A stretch of 64,000 nucleotides of DNA from Rhizobiales bacterium 65-79 (GCA_001896885.1 MKRJ01000034.1:30213-94212); one strand, 5' to 3'. Counted from the first letter of the stretch, positions 20,883-30,393 are shown. Translations and numbers: made by a program. Notes: a model not told the origin generated them from the letters alone.

Positions 20883-21773
20883 TCAGTTCGCAGCGGCAAC
20901 TTTCGTCTTGTTGTGATCGACCTCGGCCATCAGCGCCTTGTTGGCCCCGTCGAGATCGTTCTTAGCCGTCTTGTACCAGTTGTCGTACTGCTGCTGCGAC
21001 ACCACGCGGATGGCGATCGGCATGAAAGCGTGGTCCTTGCCGCAAAGTTCGGAGCACTGGCCGTAGAAGATGCCTTCCTTCTCCGCCTTGAACCAGGTCT
21101 CGTTCATGCGGCCCGGCACGGCGTCCACCTTGATGCCGAAGGGCGGCATGGCGAAGGAGTGGATGACATCGGCGCCGGTCACGAGCACGCGGACCATCGC
21201 GTTCACCGGAACCACCATTTCGTGATTGACCGTCAGCAGGCGCGGATATTCGTCGCGATTCTCCTTGCCGAGCTTGGCGCGGTCAGCGTCGGCGAGAATG
21301 GACGAGTTGAAGGACAGCTTGTCCTTGTCGCCGGTCTCGTATTCGTAGTCCCAGTTCCACTGGTTGCCCGTGGCCTTCACGGTAAGCTTGGGCGCGTCCT
21401 TCGGATTGTACTGGGCCGTCAGAAGCTGGAAGGAGGGAATGGCGATCGCGATGAGGACGACCACCGGCAGGACCGTCCAGATCACCTCGATCAGCGTGTT
21501 GTGCGTCGTCTGCGAGGGGACCGGATTGCGCTTGGCGCTGAAGCGGAACATGCAGTAGCCGAGCAGCACCATGACGAGAATGGTGATCGGTACGATGAAC
21601 CAGAGCGTGTAGTCCTGGAACCAGGTGATCTGCCGCATCATGTCGGTCGCGGCCGGCTGGAAGGTCCATTCCCAATCCCGCGGAGCAGCCATTGCCGAAG
21701 TCACCGCGAAGCCGGCCGATGCCCCGCCGACAAGCGCAAGAATGTTCCTGATCACTCTCATCGTCTCCCGCAA
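20883..21773 (-). CDS. ctaC: Cytochrome c oxidase subunit II
   Basis: 296 residues. A signal peptide ends near SAMAAPRDW, two membrane helices follow, and the periplasmic cupredoxin domain carries the CuA motif GQCSELCGKDHAFMPI. It receives electrons from cytochrome c. Start choice is between ATG 21773 and ATG 21761 (MRVIRNILALV); the second gives a more typical signal peptide. It is the first gene of the minus-strand oxidase cluster. Confidence 0.98.
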   Translation of the reverse strand: MRETMRVIRNILALVGGASAGFAVTSAMAAPRDWEWTFQPAATDMMRQITWFQDYTLWFIVPITILVMVLLGYCMFRFSAKRNPVPSQTTHNTLIEVIWTVLPVVVLIAIAIPSFQLLTAQYNPKDAPKLTVKATGNQWNWDYEYETGDKDKLSFNSSILADADRAKLGKENRDEYPRLLTVNHEMVVPVNAMVRVLVTGADVIHSFAMPPFGIKVDAVPGRMNETWFKAEKEGIFYGQCSELCGKDHAFMPIAIRVVSQQQYDNWYKTAKNDLDGANKALMAEVDHNKTKVAAAN

Positions 21774-22128
21774 TTACCGTATCGGGCCCTGACGCCATGC
21801 GTCCGCCGGGCAACGGAATCCCCCGTACCCTTCGAATGCGTTCAAACCATACTCCGATATCAACCGCAAGGAAGGCGGCATGCGAAAGATGCGGCATTTT
21901 GCGCCCGCCGCAGTCGCCGGCGCAAAGCGCGGCGACATTTCCAGCTTGCCAGACATCCCGTCTTCGACGCATTCCCGGAAAGCGGCCCGGCCTGTCGCAA
22001 TTCGGACCGAATGTTGCGCCAGTTGCGCGGACCGGGACAATATGCGGGAAACGCTCCGGACAGCAGCGGCGCGCGCTTCCGGAAAGACGTGCATATGACT
22101 AGATTGCCGTGATTCGAAGGGAGCCGAG
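21774..22128. other. 355-base divergent intergenic region (ctaC / ialB-like)
   Basis: No gene is supported here. It must hold the promoter of the oxidase cluster (minus) and of the IalB-family gene (plus). The clearest structure is a perfect 8-bp inverted repeat, TTTGCGCC at 21898-21905 and GGCGCAAA at 21919-21926 with a 13-base loop, about 125 bases upstream of ctaC; it could be an operator or a leader hairpin. I could not pick a convincing -35/-10 pair. Confidence 0.4.
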
Positions 22129-22665
22129 ATGATGGCGGGGCCGTTTAGAGCAGTGCTGACGATGATACTCCTCATCGCCGCGATGCTGGCCGTTTCCGTC
22201 GCAGCGCTCGCGCAGCAGGACGTGACGCCAAGCCCGAACGGCACCGTCAAATCGGTGCATGGCGCCTGGTCGATCATCTGCGACACGCCGCCCGGCGCCC
22301 AGACGGAGCAATGCGCGATGATGCAGAACGTCGTCGCCTCCGACCGCCCGGAAGTCGGGCTTTCGGTGGTCGTGCTGAAGACGGCCGACCACAAGGCGCA
22401 GATCCTGCGCGTGCTCGCGCCGCTCGGCGTGCTCCTGCCGAACGGGCTCGGCCTCAATGTCGACGGCAAGGATATCGGCCGCGCCTATTTCGTACGCTGC
22501 TTCCAGGACGGCTGCTACGCCGAGGTCATCCTCGAACCGAAGCTGATCGATACGCTTTCCCACGGCAAGTCGGCGACCTTCATCGTCTTCCAGACGCCCG
22601 AGCAGGGGATCGGCATTCCAGTGGACCTCAGCGGTTTCGCCGAGGGCTTCGCGGCGCTGCCCTGA
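22129..22665 (+). CDS. Invasion-associated locus B (IalB) family protein
   Basis: 178 residues. A signal peptide (MILLIAAMLAVSVAALAQQ) leads to a mature domain with four cysteines (IICDTPP, QCAMMQN, VRCFQDGCYAEV), placed as in IalB proteins. The family was named from Bartonella, where it affects entry into red cells, but free-living rhizobia carry several copies, so a general periplasmic role is more likely. Preceded by a GGGAGCCGAG ribosome site. Confidence 0.9.
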   Translation: MMAGPFRAVLTMILLIAAMLAVSVAALAQQDVTPSPNGTVKSVHGAWSIICDTPPGAQTEQCAMMQNVVASDRPEVGLSVVVLKTADHKAQILRVLAPLGVLLPNGLGLNVDGKDIGRAYFVRCFQDGCYAEVILEPKLIDTLSHGKSATFIVFQTPEQGIGIPVDLSGFAEGFAALP

Positions 22666-22686
22666 GGCAAAAGCCGAGACCTTTCC

Positions 22687-22824
22687 TCAGCGCATGCCGA
22701 CATAGATCGCCAATCCGCCGGCCATGCCGATGCCGACGCCCGCCACGGCATAGGTCGAGCCGAAAAGCGACCCGGCCAGCAGGCCGACAATTGCGCCGAT
22801 GAATATCCAATATGGTCCTTTCAT
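22687..22824 (-). CDS. Small glycine-rich two-span membrane protein
   Basis: 45 residues from ATG 22824, with a good ribosome site (GGAGCAGGA). Two hydrophobic segments (WIFIGAIVGLLAGSLFG and YAVAGVGIGMAGGLAIYVGM) rich in small residues with GxxxG spacing suggest a tightly packed helix hairpin in the inner membrane. I recognise no named family. It is convergent with the IalB-like gene and divergent from tldD. Confidence 0.55.
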   Translation of the reverse strand: MKGPYWIFIGAIVGLLAGSLFGSTYAVAGVGIGMAGGLAIYVGMR

Positions 22825-22930
22825 TCCTGCTCCTGCTATGACCCAAGGCCAGAAGCGAACGGGCCGAGGGTGCAACGCCGAGGCCCGCCGCCTATATTCG
22901 ACCTAATCCTCTTGCGACGGGAGCCAAGCC

Positions 22931-24346
22931 GTGGATTCCAGGCTGACTGAACAATTCGACATTTCCGAAGACGAGGTGAAGCGCATCGTCGCCGACACGA
23001 TCCATGGCGCCGACGACGGCGAACTCTTCCTGGAATACCGCGAGGGCGAGTCGCTGATGTTCGACAATGGCCGGCTGAAGACGGCCAATTTCTCGACCGA
23101 CCAGGGTTTCGGGTTGCGCGCGGTCGCCGGCGAGGCGAGCGGCTACGCGCATGCGAACGATTTTTCCGAAGCGGCGCTGAAGCGCGCCGCCGACGCGGTC
23201 TCGACCGTCAAGGCGGGCTATTCCGGTACGCTCGCCGCCGCGCCGCAGGGCACCAACCGCCATCTCTACGGCGAGGAGAACCCGATCGCCGCGCCCGGCT
23301 TCGAGGCCAAGGCGAAGCTCCTGCAGGAGATCGACGCCTTCCTGCGCGCCAAGGATCCGCGCGTGCGGCAGGTCACGGCCTCGCTCGCAGCGTCGTGGCA
23401 GCATGTCGAGATCATGCGCGCCGACGGCCGCACGGCGCGCGATATCCGTCCGCTGGTGCGCATGAACGTGTCGGTGGTGGTCGGCGACGGCGACCGTCAG
23501 GAATCCGGTTCCTACGGCATGGGCGGCCGCAAATCCTTCGAGGAGTTCCTAGCCGAGGGCTCGTGGAAACATGCCGCCGACGAGGCGCTGCGCCAGGCGC
23601 TGGTCAACCTGGAGGCGATCCCCGCCCCTGCCGGCACGTTTGACATCGTGCTCGCCAATGGCTGGCCGGGCGTCATGCTGCACGAGGCGGTCGGGCACGG
23701 GCTGGAGGGCGACTTCAACCGCAAGAAGACCTCCGCCTTCGCCGGGCTGATGGGCCAGCAGGTCGCCGCCAGGGGCGTGACGGTCGTCGACGACGGCACG
23801 ATCGCGGAGCGGCGCGGCTCGCTCACCATCGACGACGAGGGCACGCCGACGAACCGCACGGTGCTGATCGAGGACGGGAAGCTCGTGGGCTACATGCAGG
23901 ATCGGCAGAACGCGCGGCTGATGGGCATGAAGCCGACCGGCAACGGTCGCCGCGAATCCTACGCGCACGAACCGATGCCGCGCATGACCAACACCTACAT
24001 GACCGCCGGGGACCACGAGCCGGGCGAGATCATCGCCTCGGTCAAGAACGGCATCTACGCCGTCTCCTTCGGCGGCGGCCAGGTGGACATCACCTCGGGC
24101 AAGTTCGTGTTCGGCTGCACCGAGGCCTACATGATCGAGGACGGCAAGGTGACCACGCCGATCCGCGGCGCGATGCTGATCGGCAACGGGCCGGACGCGA
24201 TGCACCGCGTCGCCATGGTGGGCAACGACATGAAGCTCGACACCGGCATTGGCATGTGCGGCAAAGCCGGACAGGGCGTGCCCGTCGGCGTCGGCCAGCC
24301 GCATCTCAGGATGAACCAGATGACGGTCGGCGGCACGCGGACGTGA
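22931..24346 (+). CDS. tldD: Metalloprotease TldD
   Basis: 471 residues. The zinc site HEAVGHGLEGDF (HExxxH) and the family segments ETNG-like NGIYAVSFGGGQVDITSGKFVFGCTEAYMIE are visible, the latter in the conserved C-terminal region. TldD forms a heterodimer with PmbA/TldE and cleaves unfolded peptides, including the microcin and CcdA substrates known in E. coli. The partner pmbA is not in this window. Confidence 0.96.
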   Translation: MDSRLTEQFDISEDEVKRIVADTIHGADDGELFLEYREGESLMFDNGRLKTANFSTDQGFGLRAVAGEASGYAHANDFSEAALKRAADAVSTVKAGYSGTLAAAPQGTNRHLYGEENPIAAPGFEAKAKLLQEIDAFLRAKDPRVRQVTASLAASWQHVEIMRADGRTARDIRPLVRMNVSVVVGDGDRQESGSYGMGGRKSFEEFLAEGSWKHAADEALRQALVNLEAIPAPAGTFDIVLANGWPGVMLHEAVGHGLEGDFNRKKTSAFAGLMGQQVAARGVTVVDDGTIAERRGSLTIDDEGTPTNRTVLIEDGKLVGYMQDRQNARLMGMKPTGNGRRESYAHEPMPRMTNTYMTAGDHEPGEIIASVKNGIYAVSFGGGQVDITSGKFVFGCTEAYMIEDGKVTTPIRGAMLIGNGPDAMHRVAMVGNDMKLDTGIGMCGKAGQGVPVGVGQPHLRMNQMTVGGTRT

Positions 24347-24364
24347 CGGCGGCGGTCGGAATTC

Positions 24365-24432
24365 GGCAACAGGCAGTCGGGACAGGCCTGTTGCCTGCCG
24401 CCTATTGCCGACGGCTTTTCGTTCGTCGGCAA
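24365..24432. terminator. Two consecutive perfect hairpins after tldD
   Basis: First hairpin: GGCAACAGGC (24365-24374) with GCCTGTTGCC (24386-24395). Second: TTGCCGACG (24405-24413) with CGTCGGCAA (24424-24432). Both stems are perfect, 10 and 9 bp. Between them runs TGCCTGCCGCCTATTGCC, related to the heptamer-type repeats near aroC/ribB. No T-run, so termination of tldD is probable but not certain. Confidence 0.55.
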
Positions 24433-24435
24433 AAC

Positions 24436-24466
24436 TTGACGCTGGAGACCTGCCGGTCCAAATACT
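24436..24466 (+). promoter_or_regulatory. Candidate promoter of the amino-acid ABC transporter
   Basis: TTGACG at 24436-24441 and AAATAC/AATACT at 24460-24466 are separated by 18-19 bases, close to the housekeeping consensus. The start codon of the binding-protein gene is 88 bases further on, leaving a leader. Spacing is one base longer than ideal. Confidence 0.4.
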
Positions 24467-24554
24467 CCTGCGCGGGCCGGGTGGCGGATTGACGTACCAC
24501 TTCTGATTGTCGTCCTTTCCAGGCCGATGACCGCCCGCCGAAAAGGAGACAGCT

Positions 24555-25370
24555 GTGAAAAAGAATTTGCTTATCGCGCTGGCGGCGTCGCTCGCTTCCG
24601 GCCTTGCGCTCTCATTCGGCGCCATGTCGGCGGCGACGGCCGCGGAGGCCGGAACGAACATTGTCGTCGGCGCGGACACCACCTTCCCGCCCTTCGAGAC
24701 CGAGACCAACGGCGAGGTCACAGGCTTCGACATCGACATGATCAAGGAGATCGCCAAGGCCGAGAACATGACAGTCACCCTGAAGACGCTGCCCTTCAAC
24801 GGCATCATCCCCAGCCTGCAGGCCGGCTCCATCGACGCCGCAGTCGCCGGAATCACCATCAAGACCAGCCGGATGCAGAACGTCGATTTCAGCGACGCCT
24901 ACTACAAGTCCGGCCTCTCGATCCTGGTCAAGAACGATTCGAAGATCAAAGGCTTCGCCGACCTCAAGGGCCATGTCGTCGCCACCAAGAAGGCGACCTC
25001 CTCGGTCGACTACCTGACCGACCACAAATTCTCGTCCGACTACATCAAGCAGTTCCAGAGCATCGACGCGGCCTACCAGGCGCTCGAGACCGGCGGCGCG
25101 GACGCGGTCATCTTCGACAATCCCGTCAACGTCAATTTCAAGACCGCCCACAAGAATGTGAAGATCGTGGGCCCGCTCCTGACCGGCGAATATTATGGCA
25201 TCGCCATCAGCAAGAAAAAACCCGACTTGGCTGCCAAGATCAATGATGGCCTCGCCAAGATCAAGAAGAACGGCGAATACAAGAAACTCTTCGAGAAGTA
25301 TTTCGGCGGCGACCTGAGCGGCGAGGTCAAGGGCGTGGAGAAGCCGTCGTCCGTCGCCATTTCAGGCTGA
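24555..25370 (+). CDS. Amino-acid ABC transporter substrate-binding protein
   Basis: 271 residues. A signal peptide (KKNLLIALAASLASGLALSF, cleavage near TAAEA) is followed by the family 3 solute-binding fold: VGADTTFPPFETE, GFDIDMIKEIAK, LQAGSIDAAVAGITIK and the EYYGIAISKKKPDL segment. Closest in style to glutamine/general polar amino-acid binding proteins. Preceded by AAAAGGAGA. It is the first gene of a binding protein-permease-ATPase set. Confidence 0.94.
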   Translation: MKKNLLIALAASLASGLALSFGAMSAATAAEAGTNIVVGADTTFPPFETETNGEVTGFDIDMIKEIAKAENMTVTLKTLPFNGIIPSLQAGSIDAAVAGITIKTSRMQNVDFSDAYYKSGLSILVKNDSKIKGFADLKGHVVATKKATSSVDYLTDHKFSSDYIKQFQSIDAAYQALETGGADAVIFDNPVNVNFKTAHKNVKIVGPLLTGEYYGIAISKKKPDLAAKINDGLAKIKKNGEYKKLFEKYFGGDLSGEVKGVEKPSSVAISG

Positions 25371-25513
25371 GCATCCGATCCGGACATCCGATCGGCAAAC
25401 GCCCGGCCATCCCGGCGAATACGCTCGATCGGCCGAAACAGCGCGCGGCGCGGGACAAGTGCCGCGCGCTTTCTCCATACGGGAACGCGCAAGAGGGGTA
25501 AGGGGCACGGCCC

Positions 25514-26168
25514 ATGGACGCCATCTGGCAAAACCTACCTGTCATCCTGGTCGGCCTGCGCCTGACGATCCAGTACTCGATCGTCGCCATCGTGCTGATG
25601 GTGGTCATCGGGCTGATCGCGGCGCTGATGCGGCTCTCGGCGATCGCTCCGCTGAGGTGGATCGCCACCGCCTATGTCGAGATCTTCCGGTCGACGCCGC
25701 TCCTGGTGCAGCTTTTCTTCATCGTCCTGGGGCTGCCCGCCATCCTGCCGGTCAACGAATGGTTCGGGCAATTGCTGTACCCGATCCTCGCCGCCGCGCT
25801 GACGCTCAGCCTGAACGAGGGCGCCTATGTCACAGAGATCATCCGCGCCGGCATCCTCGGCGTCGACCGGGGCCAGAAGGAAGCCGCGCAGAGCATCGGC
25901 ATGAACGGCTTCCAGACGATGCGCTACATCGTCCTGCCGCAGGCGTTCAAGCGGATGATCCCGCCACTGGTCAACCAGGCGGCCCAGACGATCAAGGACA
26001 CCTCGCTTCTGGCGCCGGTCGGCATCGCCGAACTGGTCTACAAGGGCGAGATCGTGATCGCGGAGACCTTCGCTTCCTTCGCGATTTGGGGCGCCATCGC
26101 CGTGCTCTACTTCATCCTCATCTTCTCCGTGTCGAAGTTCTCGTCCTATCTGGAGAGGAGGCTTCAAG

Positions 26169-26182
<14 letters not shown>
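25514..26182 (+). CDS. Amino-acid ABC transporter permease (His/Glu/Gln/Arg family)
   Basis: 222 residues, about five membrane helices. The EAA loop that contacts the ATPase is [23 protein letters not shown], and [15 protein letters not shown] is the usual N-terminal signature of HisM/GlnP-type permeases. It follows the binding-protein gene by 143 bases and overlaps the ATPase gene by 14 bases. With only one permease gene, the channel is probably a homodimer. Confidence 0.95.
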
Positions 26183-26891
<709 letters not shown>

Positions 26892-26897
26892 CGCCGG

Positions 26898-27416
26898 CTA
26901 CAGCCAGGACGCCGGATTGCGCGGCAGGCGATGGTCGGGATCGACGATCCCGAGCTTGGGCTCCCCTTCCCCATTCCAGCGCCAGAGCGCCACGCAGCTT
27001 CCGCCCGGCGACATGAAGGACGGATAGATGACGCCGTCCTTCCCGGCCTCGACCAGCTTCGCCCTCAGCAGATGCGTCTCCGGCGTCCTGCCTTCATCCA
27101 GCAGCGCCCGCCATTCGCATTCGTGGATCTCCGGACCGACGTCATAAGCGGCCAGAACGGCGGGATTGGTGAGGTCGGCGAGACGCGCGCCTGTCAGTTC
27201 GAGCTGCGCGATCAGCGCCGGGTGCTGGACGAAGCCCTGATTGTATTCCGCCCAGGCGGTGGAGAGTTCGCGGGCGGCGTAGATCGTCTGTTCGCCGACC
27301 GGATTCCAGCGGCCGCCGAAACGCGCGGCGCCCTCGCCCGACAGCGGCAGATAGGCCCAGCGCGGCACGAACGCCCGCCATAATGCTAGAGCCGGCGTGG
27401 AAGCAGCTTCAGGCAT
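26898..27416 (-). CDS. RES-domain toxin
   Basis: 172 residues from ATG 27416. The RES name residues are visible: Arg in GEGAARFGGRWNPVGE, Glu in LSTAWAEYNQ and Ser in FMSPGGSCVALW. RES toxins of type II toxin-antitoxin pairs break down NAD+ and stop growth. The start overlaps the antitoxin stop by 8 bases. A longer upstream frame is open but reads as low-complexity sequence from the antitoxin gene. It ends 6 bases from the stop of the convergent ABC ATPase gene. Confidence 0.9.
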   Translation of the reverse strand: MPEAASTPALALWRAFVPRWAYLPLSGEGAARFGGRWNPVGEQTIYAARELSTAWAEYNQGFVQHPALIAQLELTGARLADLTNPAVLAAYDVGPEIHECEWRALLDEGRTPETHLLRAKLVEAGKDGVIYPSFMSPGGSCVALWRWNGEGEPKLGIVDPDHRLPRNPASWL

Positions 27417-27798
27417 AGACGCCGGAGCGGACGGCCTCCAGATAGGCGAGCACCTTGTCGGCCTTGCCTTCGCGCACGAGATCGTAGGCGGTCTTCCCGG
27501 CCCAGCCGGGGATCGGCTGGTGCTTGAACCAGAGCGCGGCACGGTCCTCGCCGCCCGCCATCTCGTCGGCCATGGCGAGGATGCGCACCACCGGGCTCAA
27601 GGCGGCATCGACCTTGCGGGCACCGCTTTTCGCCGTCAGCGTGTTGCGGGCAACGCCGACCAGGCCGGCGAGTTCGGTGAGCGTGACGCCGAGCAGTTCC
27701 GCGACCCGGCGGGCGGAGAGAAACGGAGCCTTGCCGTCGCCGAAGCGCGAAGCCGCCATATCGAGGGCCGCGATGCTCATGGCATTTTCCAATCGCAT
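27409..27798 (-). CDS. Xre/MbcA/ParS-type antitoxin of the RES pair
   Basis: 129 residues. The N-terminal half is a helix-turn-helix (SARRVAELLGVTLTELAGLV, ARNTLTAKSG) and the C-terminal half the toxin-binding domain (WFKHQPIPGWAGKTAYDLV, YLEAVRSGVYA). Either ATG 27798 or ATG 27780 (MSIAALDMAAS) may be used; GGAAAA lies at a good distance before the second. It should neutralise the RES toxin and repress its own promoter at 27810-27845. Confidence 0.92.
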   Translation of the reverse strand: MRLENAMSIAALDMAASRFGDGKAPFLSARRVAELLGVTLTELAGLVGVARNTLTAKSGARKVDAALSPVVRILAMADEMAGGEDRAALWFKHQPIPGWAGKTAYDLVREGKADKVLAYLEAVRSGVYA

Positions 27799-27809
27799 AT
27801 TGACTTACA

Positions 27810-27845
27810 TGCGCTCAAAATAAGCGCAAGTTGCGCTCAATTCAA
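27810..27845 (-). promoter_or_regulatory. Promoter and operator of the Xre-RES module
   Basis: On the minus strand, -35 TTGAAT (27845-27840) and -10 TATTTT (27822-27817) are 17 bases apart. TGCGCTCAA occurs at 27810-27818 and again at 27832-27840, with the inverted AGCGCA between them at 27823-27828. The three half sites cover the -10, spacer and -35, as expected of an autorepression site. Confidence 0.65.
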
Positions 27846-27862
27846 GTATGAGGCAGGCTTCC

Positions 27863-29104
27863 TCACCTGCGCCGCTTCTTCTTCGCCAACAACGCGACGG
27901 CCTCCACATGCGGCGACCAGAGGAACTGGTCGATGGGGATGACGCGCTGGAGCAGATAGCCGCCTTCGATCAGGATCGCCAAGTCGCGCGCCAGCGTCGC
28001 CGGATTGCAGGACACCGCCGCGACCAGCGGCACGTCCGACTTCGCGATCTCCTTCGACTGCGACTCGGCGCCGGCGCGCGGCGGATCGAAAACAAGGCCG
28101 TCGAAGGCGTTCAGTTCCTTCGCCGTCACCGGCCGGACGAAAAGGTCTCGGCGCTCCGTCGTCACGCGCTTCAGGCCCGGGCCAAAGCGAAAGCCGCGAT
28201 CGAGCGCGGCGAGCGATGCCGCGTCCGCCTCCACCGCATGGATTTCCGCCCCTTTCGCCAGGCGCAGAGCGAAAGCGCCCGCGCCGGCAAAGAGATCGGC
28301 GAGCCGCTTCGACTTGGAGAGATGCGCCGAGACGATATCCGCCATGGCCTGCTCGGCGCTGGCGACCGCCTGCAGGAAAGCCCCCGGCGGCGGCGAAACG
28401 GATACGTCCCCGAACCGCACAACCGGCTTGCGCGGCTCGATGACGATCTCCCCATCGACGGAAAGCCGGGCGAAGCCGGCGCGCAGCGCAAAATCCGCCG
28501 CCGCGTTGCGCGTCCTTTCGGCAAGTTTTCCGGAGCCTTGGACCGAAACATCCAGCCCCGACGCCGTCGCCGTAACCGTCAGCCGGAAAGCCTTGTCCGT
28601 ATTGCACAACGTTCTCGCCAGCGAACGCAGCGGCTCCAGCGCGGCGACGATCTCGGGCCGGGCGATCGGACATTCCTCGATGTTGACGATCGTGTGCGAC
28701 AGTTCGCGATTGTAGCCGAGCAGCATCCCGGCATCGGTGCGCCACGCGGAGAGCGTCACGCGCCGGCGCGCATTCGGCGCGCAGGGTACAAGCGGTGCAA
28801 CATCCGCCTCGATGCCGCGCGAGCGCAGCGCATCCACGACGCGGCCGCGTTTCCATTCGCGGTAGGCGCTATCCTCCATGTGCTGGAGCGCGCAGCCGCC
28901 GCATTCGCCGAAGTGGCGGCAGGCCGGCTCGACCCGCAGTTTCGAGGGCTCGATCACGGCAAGGAGATCGGCGCGATCGCCGGTCCGCGATGCCGTCACC
29001 CGCTCGCCGGGCAGCGTGAACGGAATATAGACCGCCCCGCTTTCGGTCGAGGCGACGCCGTCGCCCTGCGCGCCGAGGCGCTCGATGCGGAATTCGGCGC
29101 TCAT
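27863..29104 (-). CDS. Class I SAM-dependent RNA uracil methyltransferase (RlmD/TrmA family)
   Basis: 413 residues from ATG 29104. A TRAM-like start (GAQGDGVASTESGAVYIPFTLPGERV) is followed by the iron-sulfur cysteines in CRHFGECGGCALQHM, a SAM site (LADLFAGAGAFALRLAKGA), the FDPPRAG motif and the catalytic cysteine in VSCNPATLARDLAIL. These enzymes make 5-methyluridine in 23S rRNA or tRNA; which uridine cannot be told. It overlaps tlyA by 4 bases (ATGA), so the two RNA methylases are translationally coupled. Confidence 0.92.
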   Translation of the reverse strand: MSAEFRIERLGAQGDGVASTESGAVYIPFTLPGERVTASRTGDRADLLAVIEPSKLRVEPACRHFGECGGCALQHMEDSAYREWKRGRVVDALRSRGIEADVAPLVPCAPNARRRVTLSAWRTDAGMLLGYNRELSHTIVNIEECPIARPEIVAALEPLRSLARTLCNTDKAFRLTVTATASGLDVSVQGSGKLAERTRNAAADFALRAGFARLSVDGEIVIEPRKPVVRFGDVSVSPPPGAFLQAVASAEQAMADIVSAHLSKSKRLADLFAGAGAFALRLAKGAEIHAVEADAASLAALDRGFRFGPGLKRVTTERRDLFVRPVTAKELNAFDGLVFDPPRAGAESQSKEIAKSDVPLVAAVSCNPATLARDLAILIEGGYLLQRVIPIDQFLWSPHVEAVALLAKKKRRR

Positions 29105-29865
29105 CGATCCTTTTGTCCCGCCAGCAGATATTCCCGGTTGCCGTCGCCGCCCTCGATCGGCGAGGGAATGAGACCGATAGCGCGCCAGCCCGGCTGACTT
29201 TCCAGCCAATCGCGCAATTCAGCGGCGATCCGCTCGCCTTCGGCCGGATCGCGCAAAATGCCGCCCTTGCCAATCGCCTCGCGGCCGGCCTCGAATTGCG
29301 GCTTGATGAGGAAGACGCCCCGCGCGCCGGGCGCGGCGAGATCGAGCGCCGGCGGCAGCGCCAGCTTCTGCGAGATGAAACTCAGGTCGGCGGTGAGGAA
29401 ATCGGGGACGACACCGCCGAGGTCGCTTTCCTTGAGTTCGCGGGCGTTCAGCCCTTCGATGCTTGTAACACGAGGGTCGCCGGCTATCCGCTCATGCAAC
29501 TGACCATGACCGACGTCGATCGCGGTGACGTGGCGGGCGCCGCGCTCCAGCAGGACCTGCGTGAAGCCGCCGGTCGAGGCGCCGAGATCGAGCGCCTCGG
29601 CGCCGGCGGAATCGAGACCGAAAGCATCGAGCGCGGCGATCAGCTTGAGCGCGGCGCGCGAGACGTAGCCCCGCGCGGGGTCATCCACCGCGATTTCCGC
29701 GTCGGTCGAGACGCCCTGCCCCGGCTTCGCCGCCGGCCGGCCATGGACATACACGGTTCCGCGCGCCACGGCGTCACGGGCGCGCGAACGGCTCGCGAAC
29801 AGCCCGTGCCTGACCAGCAATTCGTCAAGACGTATGCGTGTTTCGCCCGGAAGATCGGCTTTCAT
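29101..29865 (-). CDS. tlyA: TlyA family rRNA (cytidine-2'-O)-methyltransferase
   Basis: 254 residues. An S4 RNA-binding domain (RLDELLVRHGLFASRSRARD, GTVYVHGRPAAKPGQ) precedes an FtsJ-like methylase with the SAM loop DLGASTGGFTQVLLERGA and the FLTADLSFISQKLALP segment. TlyA methylates 16S and 23S rRNA and its loss gives capreomycin resistance in mycobacteria. In many alphaproteobacteria it follows dxs; here dxs is 16 kb away on the other strand. Confidence 0.94.
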   Translation of the reverse strand: MKADLPGETRIRLDELLVRHGLFASRSRARDAVARGTVYVHGRPAAKPGQGVSTDAEIAVDDPARGYVSRAALKLIAALDAFGLDSAGAEALDLGASTGGFTQVLLERGARHVTAIDVGHGQLHERIAGDPRVTSIEGLNARELKESDLGGVVPDFLTADLSFISQKLALPPALDLAAPGARGVFLIKPQFEAGREAIGKGGILRDPAEGERIAAELRDWLESQPGWRAIGLIPSPIEGGDGNREYLLAGQKDR

Positions 29866-29919
29866 GCGCCTTCATGAGCGAAGGAAGCCACCATTGGCAA
29901 GGCCGAGCCGTCGTAGGGA

Positions 29920-30177
29920 CTATTCGATCACCTGGAAGTGCGGCGTGGCGCTGATAGGAATCGACTGAAGAGTCCTGATGGAAGGGCTCTCCGAGACCTG
30001 GTCGGCGGACGGGAATACCATGACCTTGTCATAGGGCAGCGTACCGCGGATACCGCCGATCCTGGCGGCGACGATGCGCTTGACCTGCGCTTCCAGCCGA
30101 TGGTCGTAATTGTAGTTGTCGGCGGCGGCCGGCGAAACCAACGCCGCCAACATGGTGGCCGCGAGAAGACCCTTCAT
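29920..30177 (-). CDS. Small secreted protein of unknown function
   Basis: 85 residues. A short signal peptide (KGLLAATMLAALVSPAAADN) precedes a mature part rich in Tyr/Asn at first (NYNYDHRLEAQVKRIVAARI) and ending in ISATPHFQVIE. No cysteines. I do not recognise a family. A ribosome site (AGAGAG) precedes the ATG. The gap to pdxH (30178-30393, 216 bases) holds its promoter and nothing else I can name. Confidence 0.6.
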   Translation of the reverse strand: MKGLLAATMLAALVSPAAADNYNYDHRLEAQVKRIVAARIGGIRGTLPYDKVMVFPSADQVSESPSIRTLQSIPISATPHFQVIE

Positions 30178-30393
30178 CTCTCTGCTCCCGGTAGCAATCC
30201 CGTATCGGGAAAGCCTAGCGGAGCCAGCCTAAGATTCGGCCAAGAGGAAGGGTAAGCAAAATACGAATTTCCAGCGTAAACAATCGGTTGGTGGCGCGCC
30301 TGTCGGAAACGATTCAACACGCGGCCGACGACCTGCCGGAGACCGAACGGGCGCGCCGCGCGAAACCGCCTGGAACGGCGCCTATGGCCGCCC

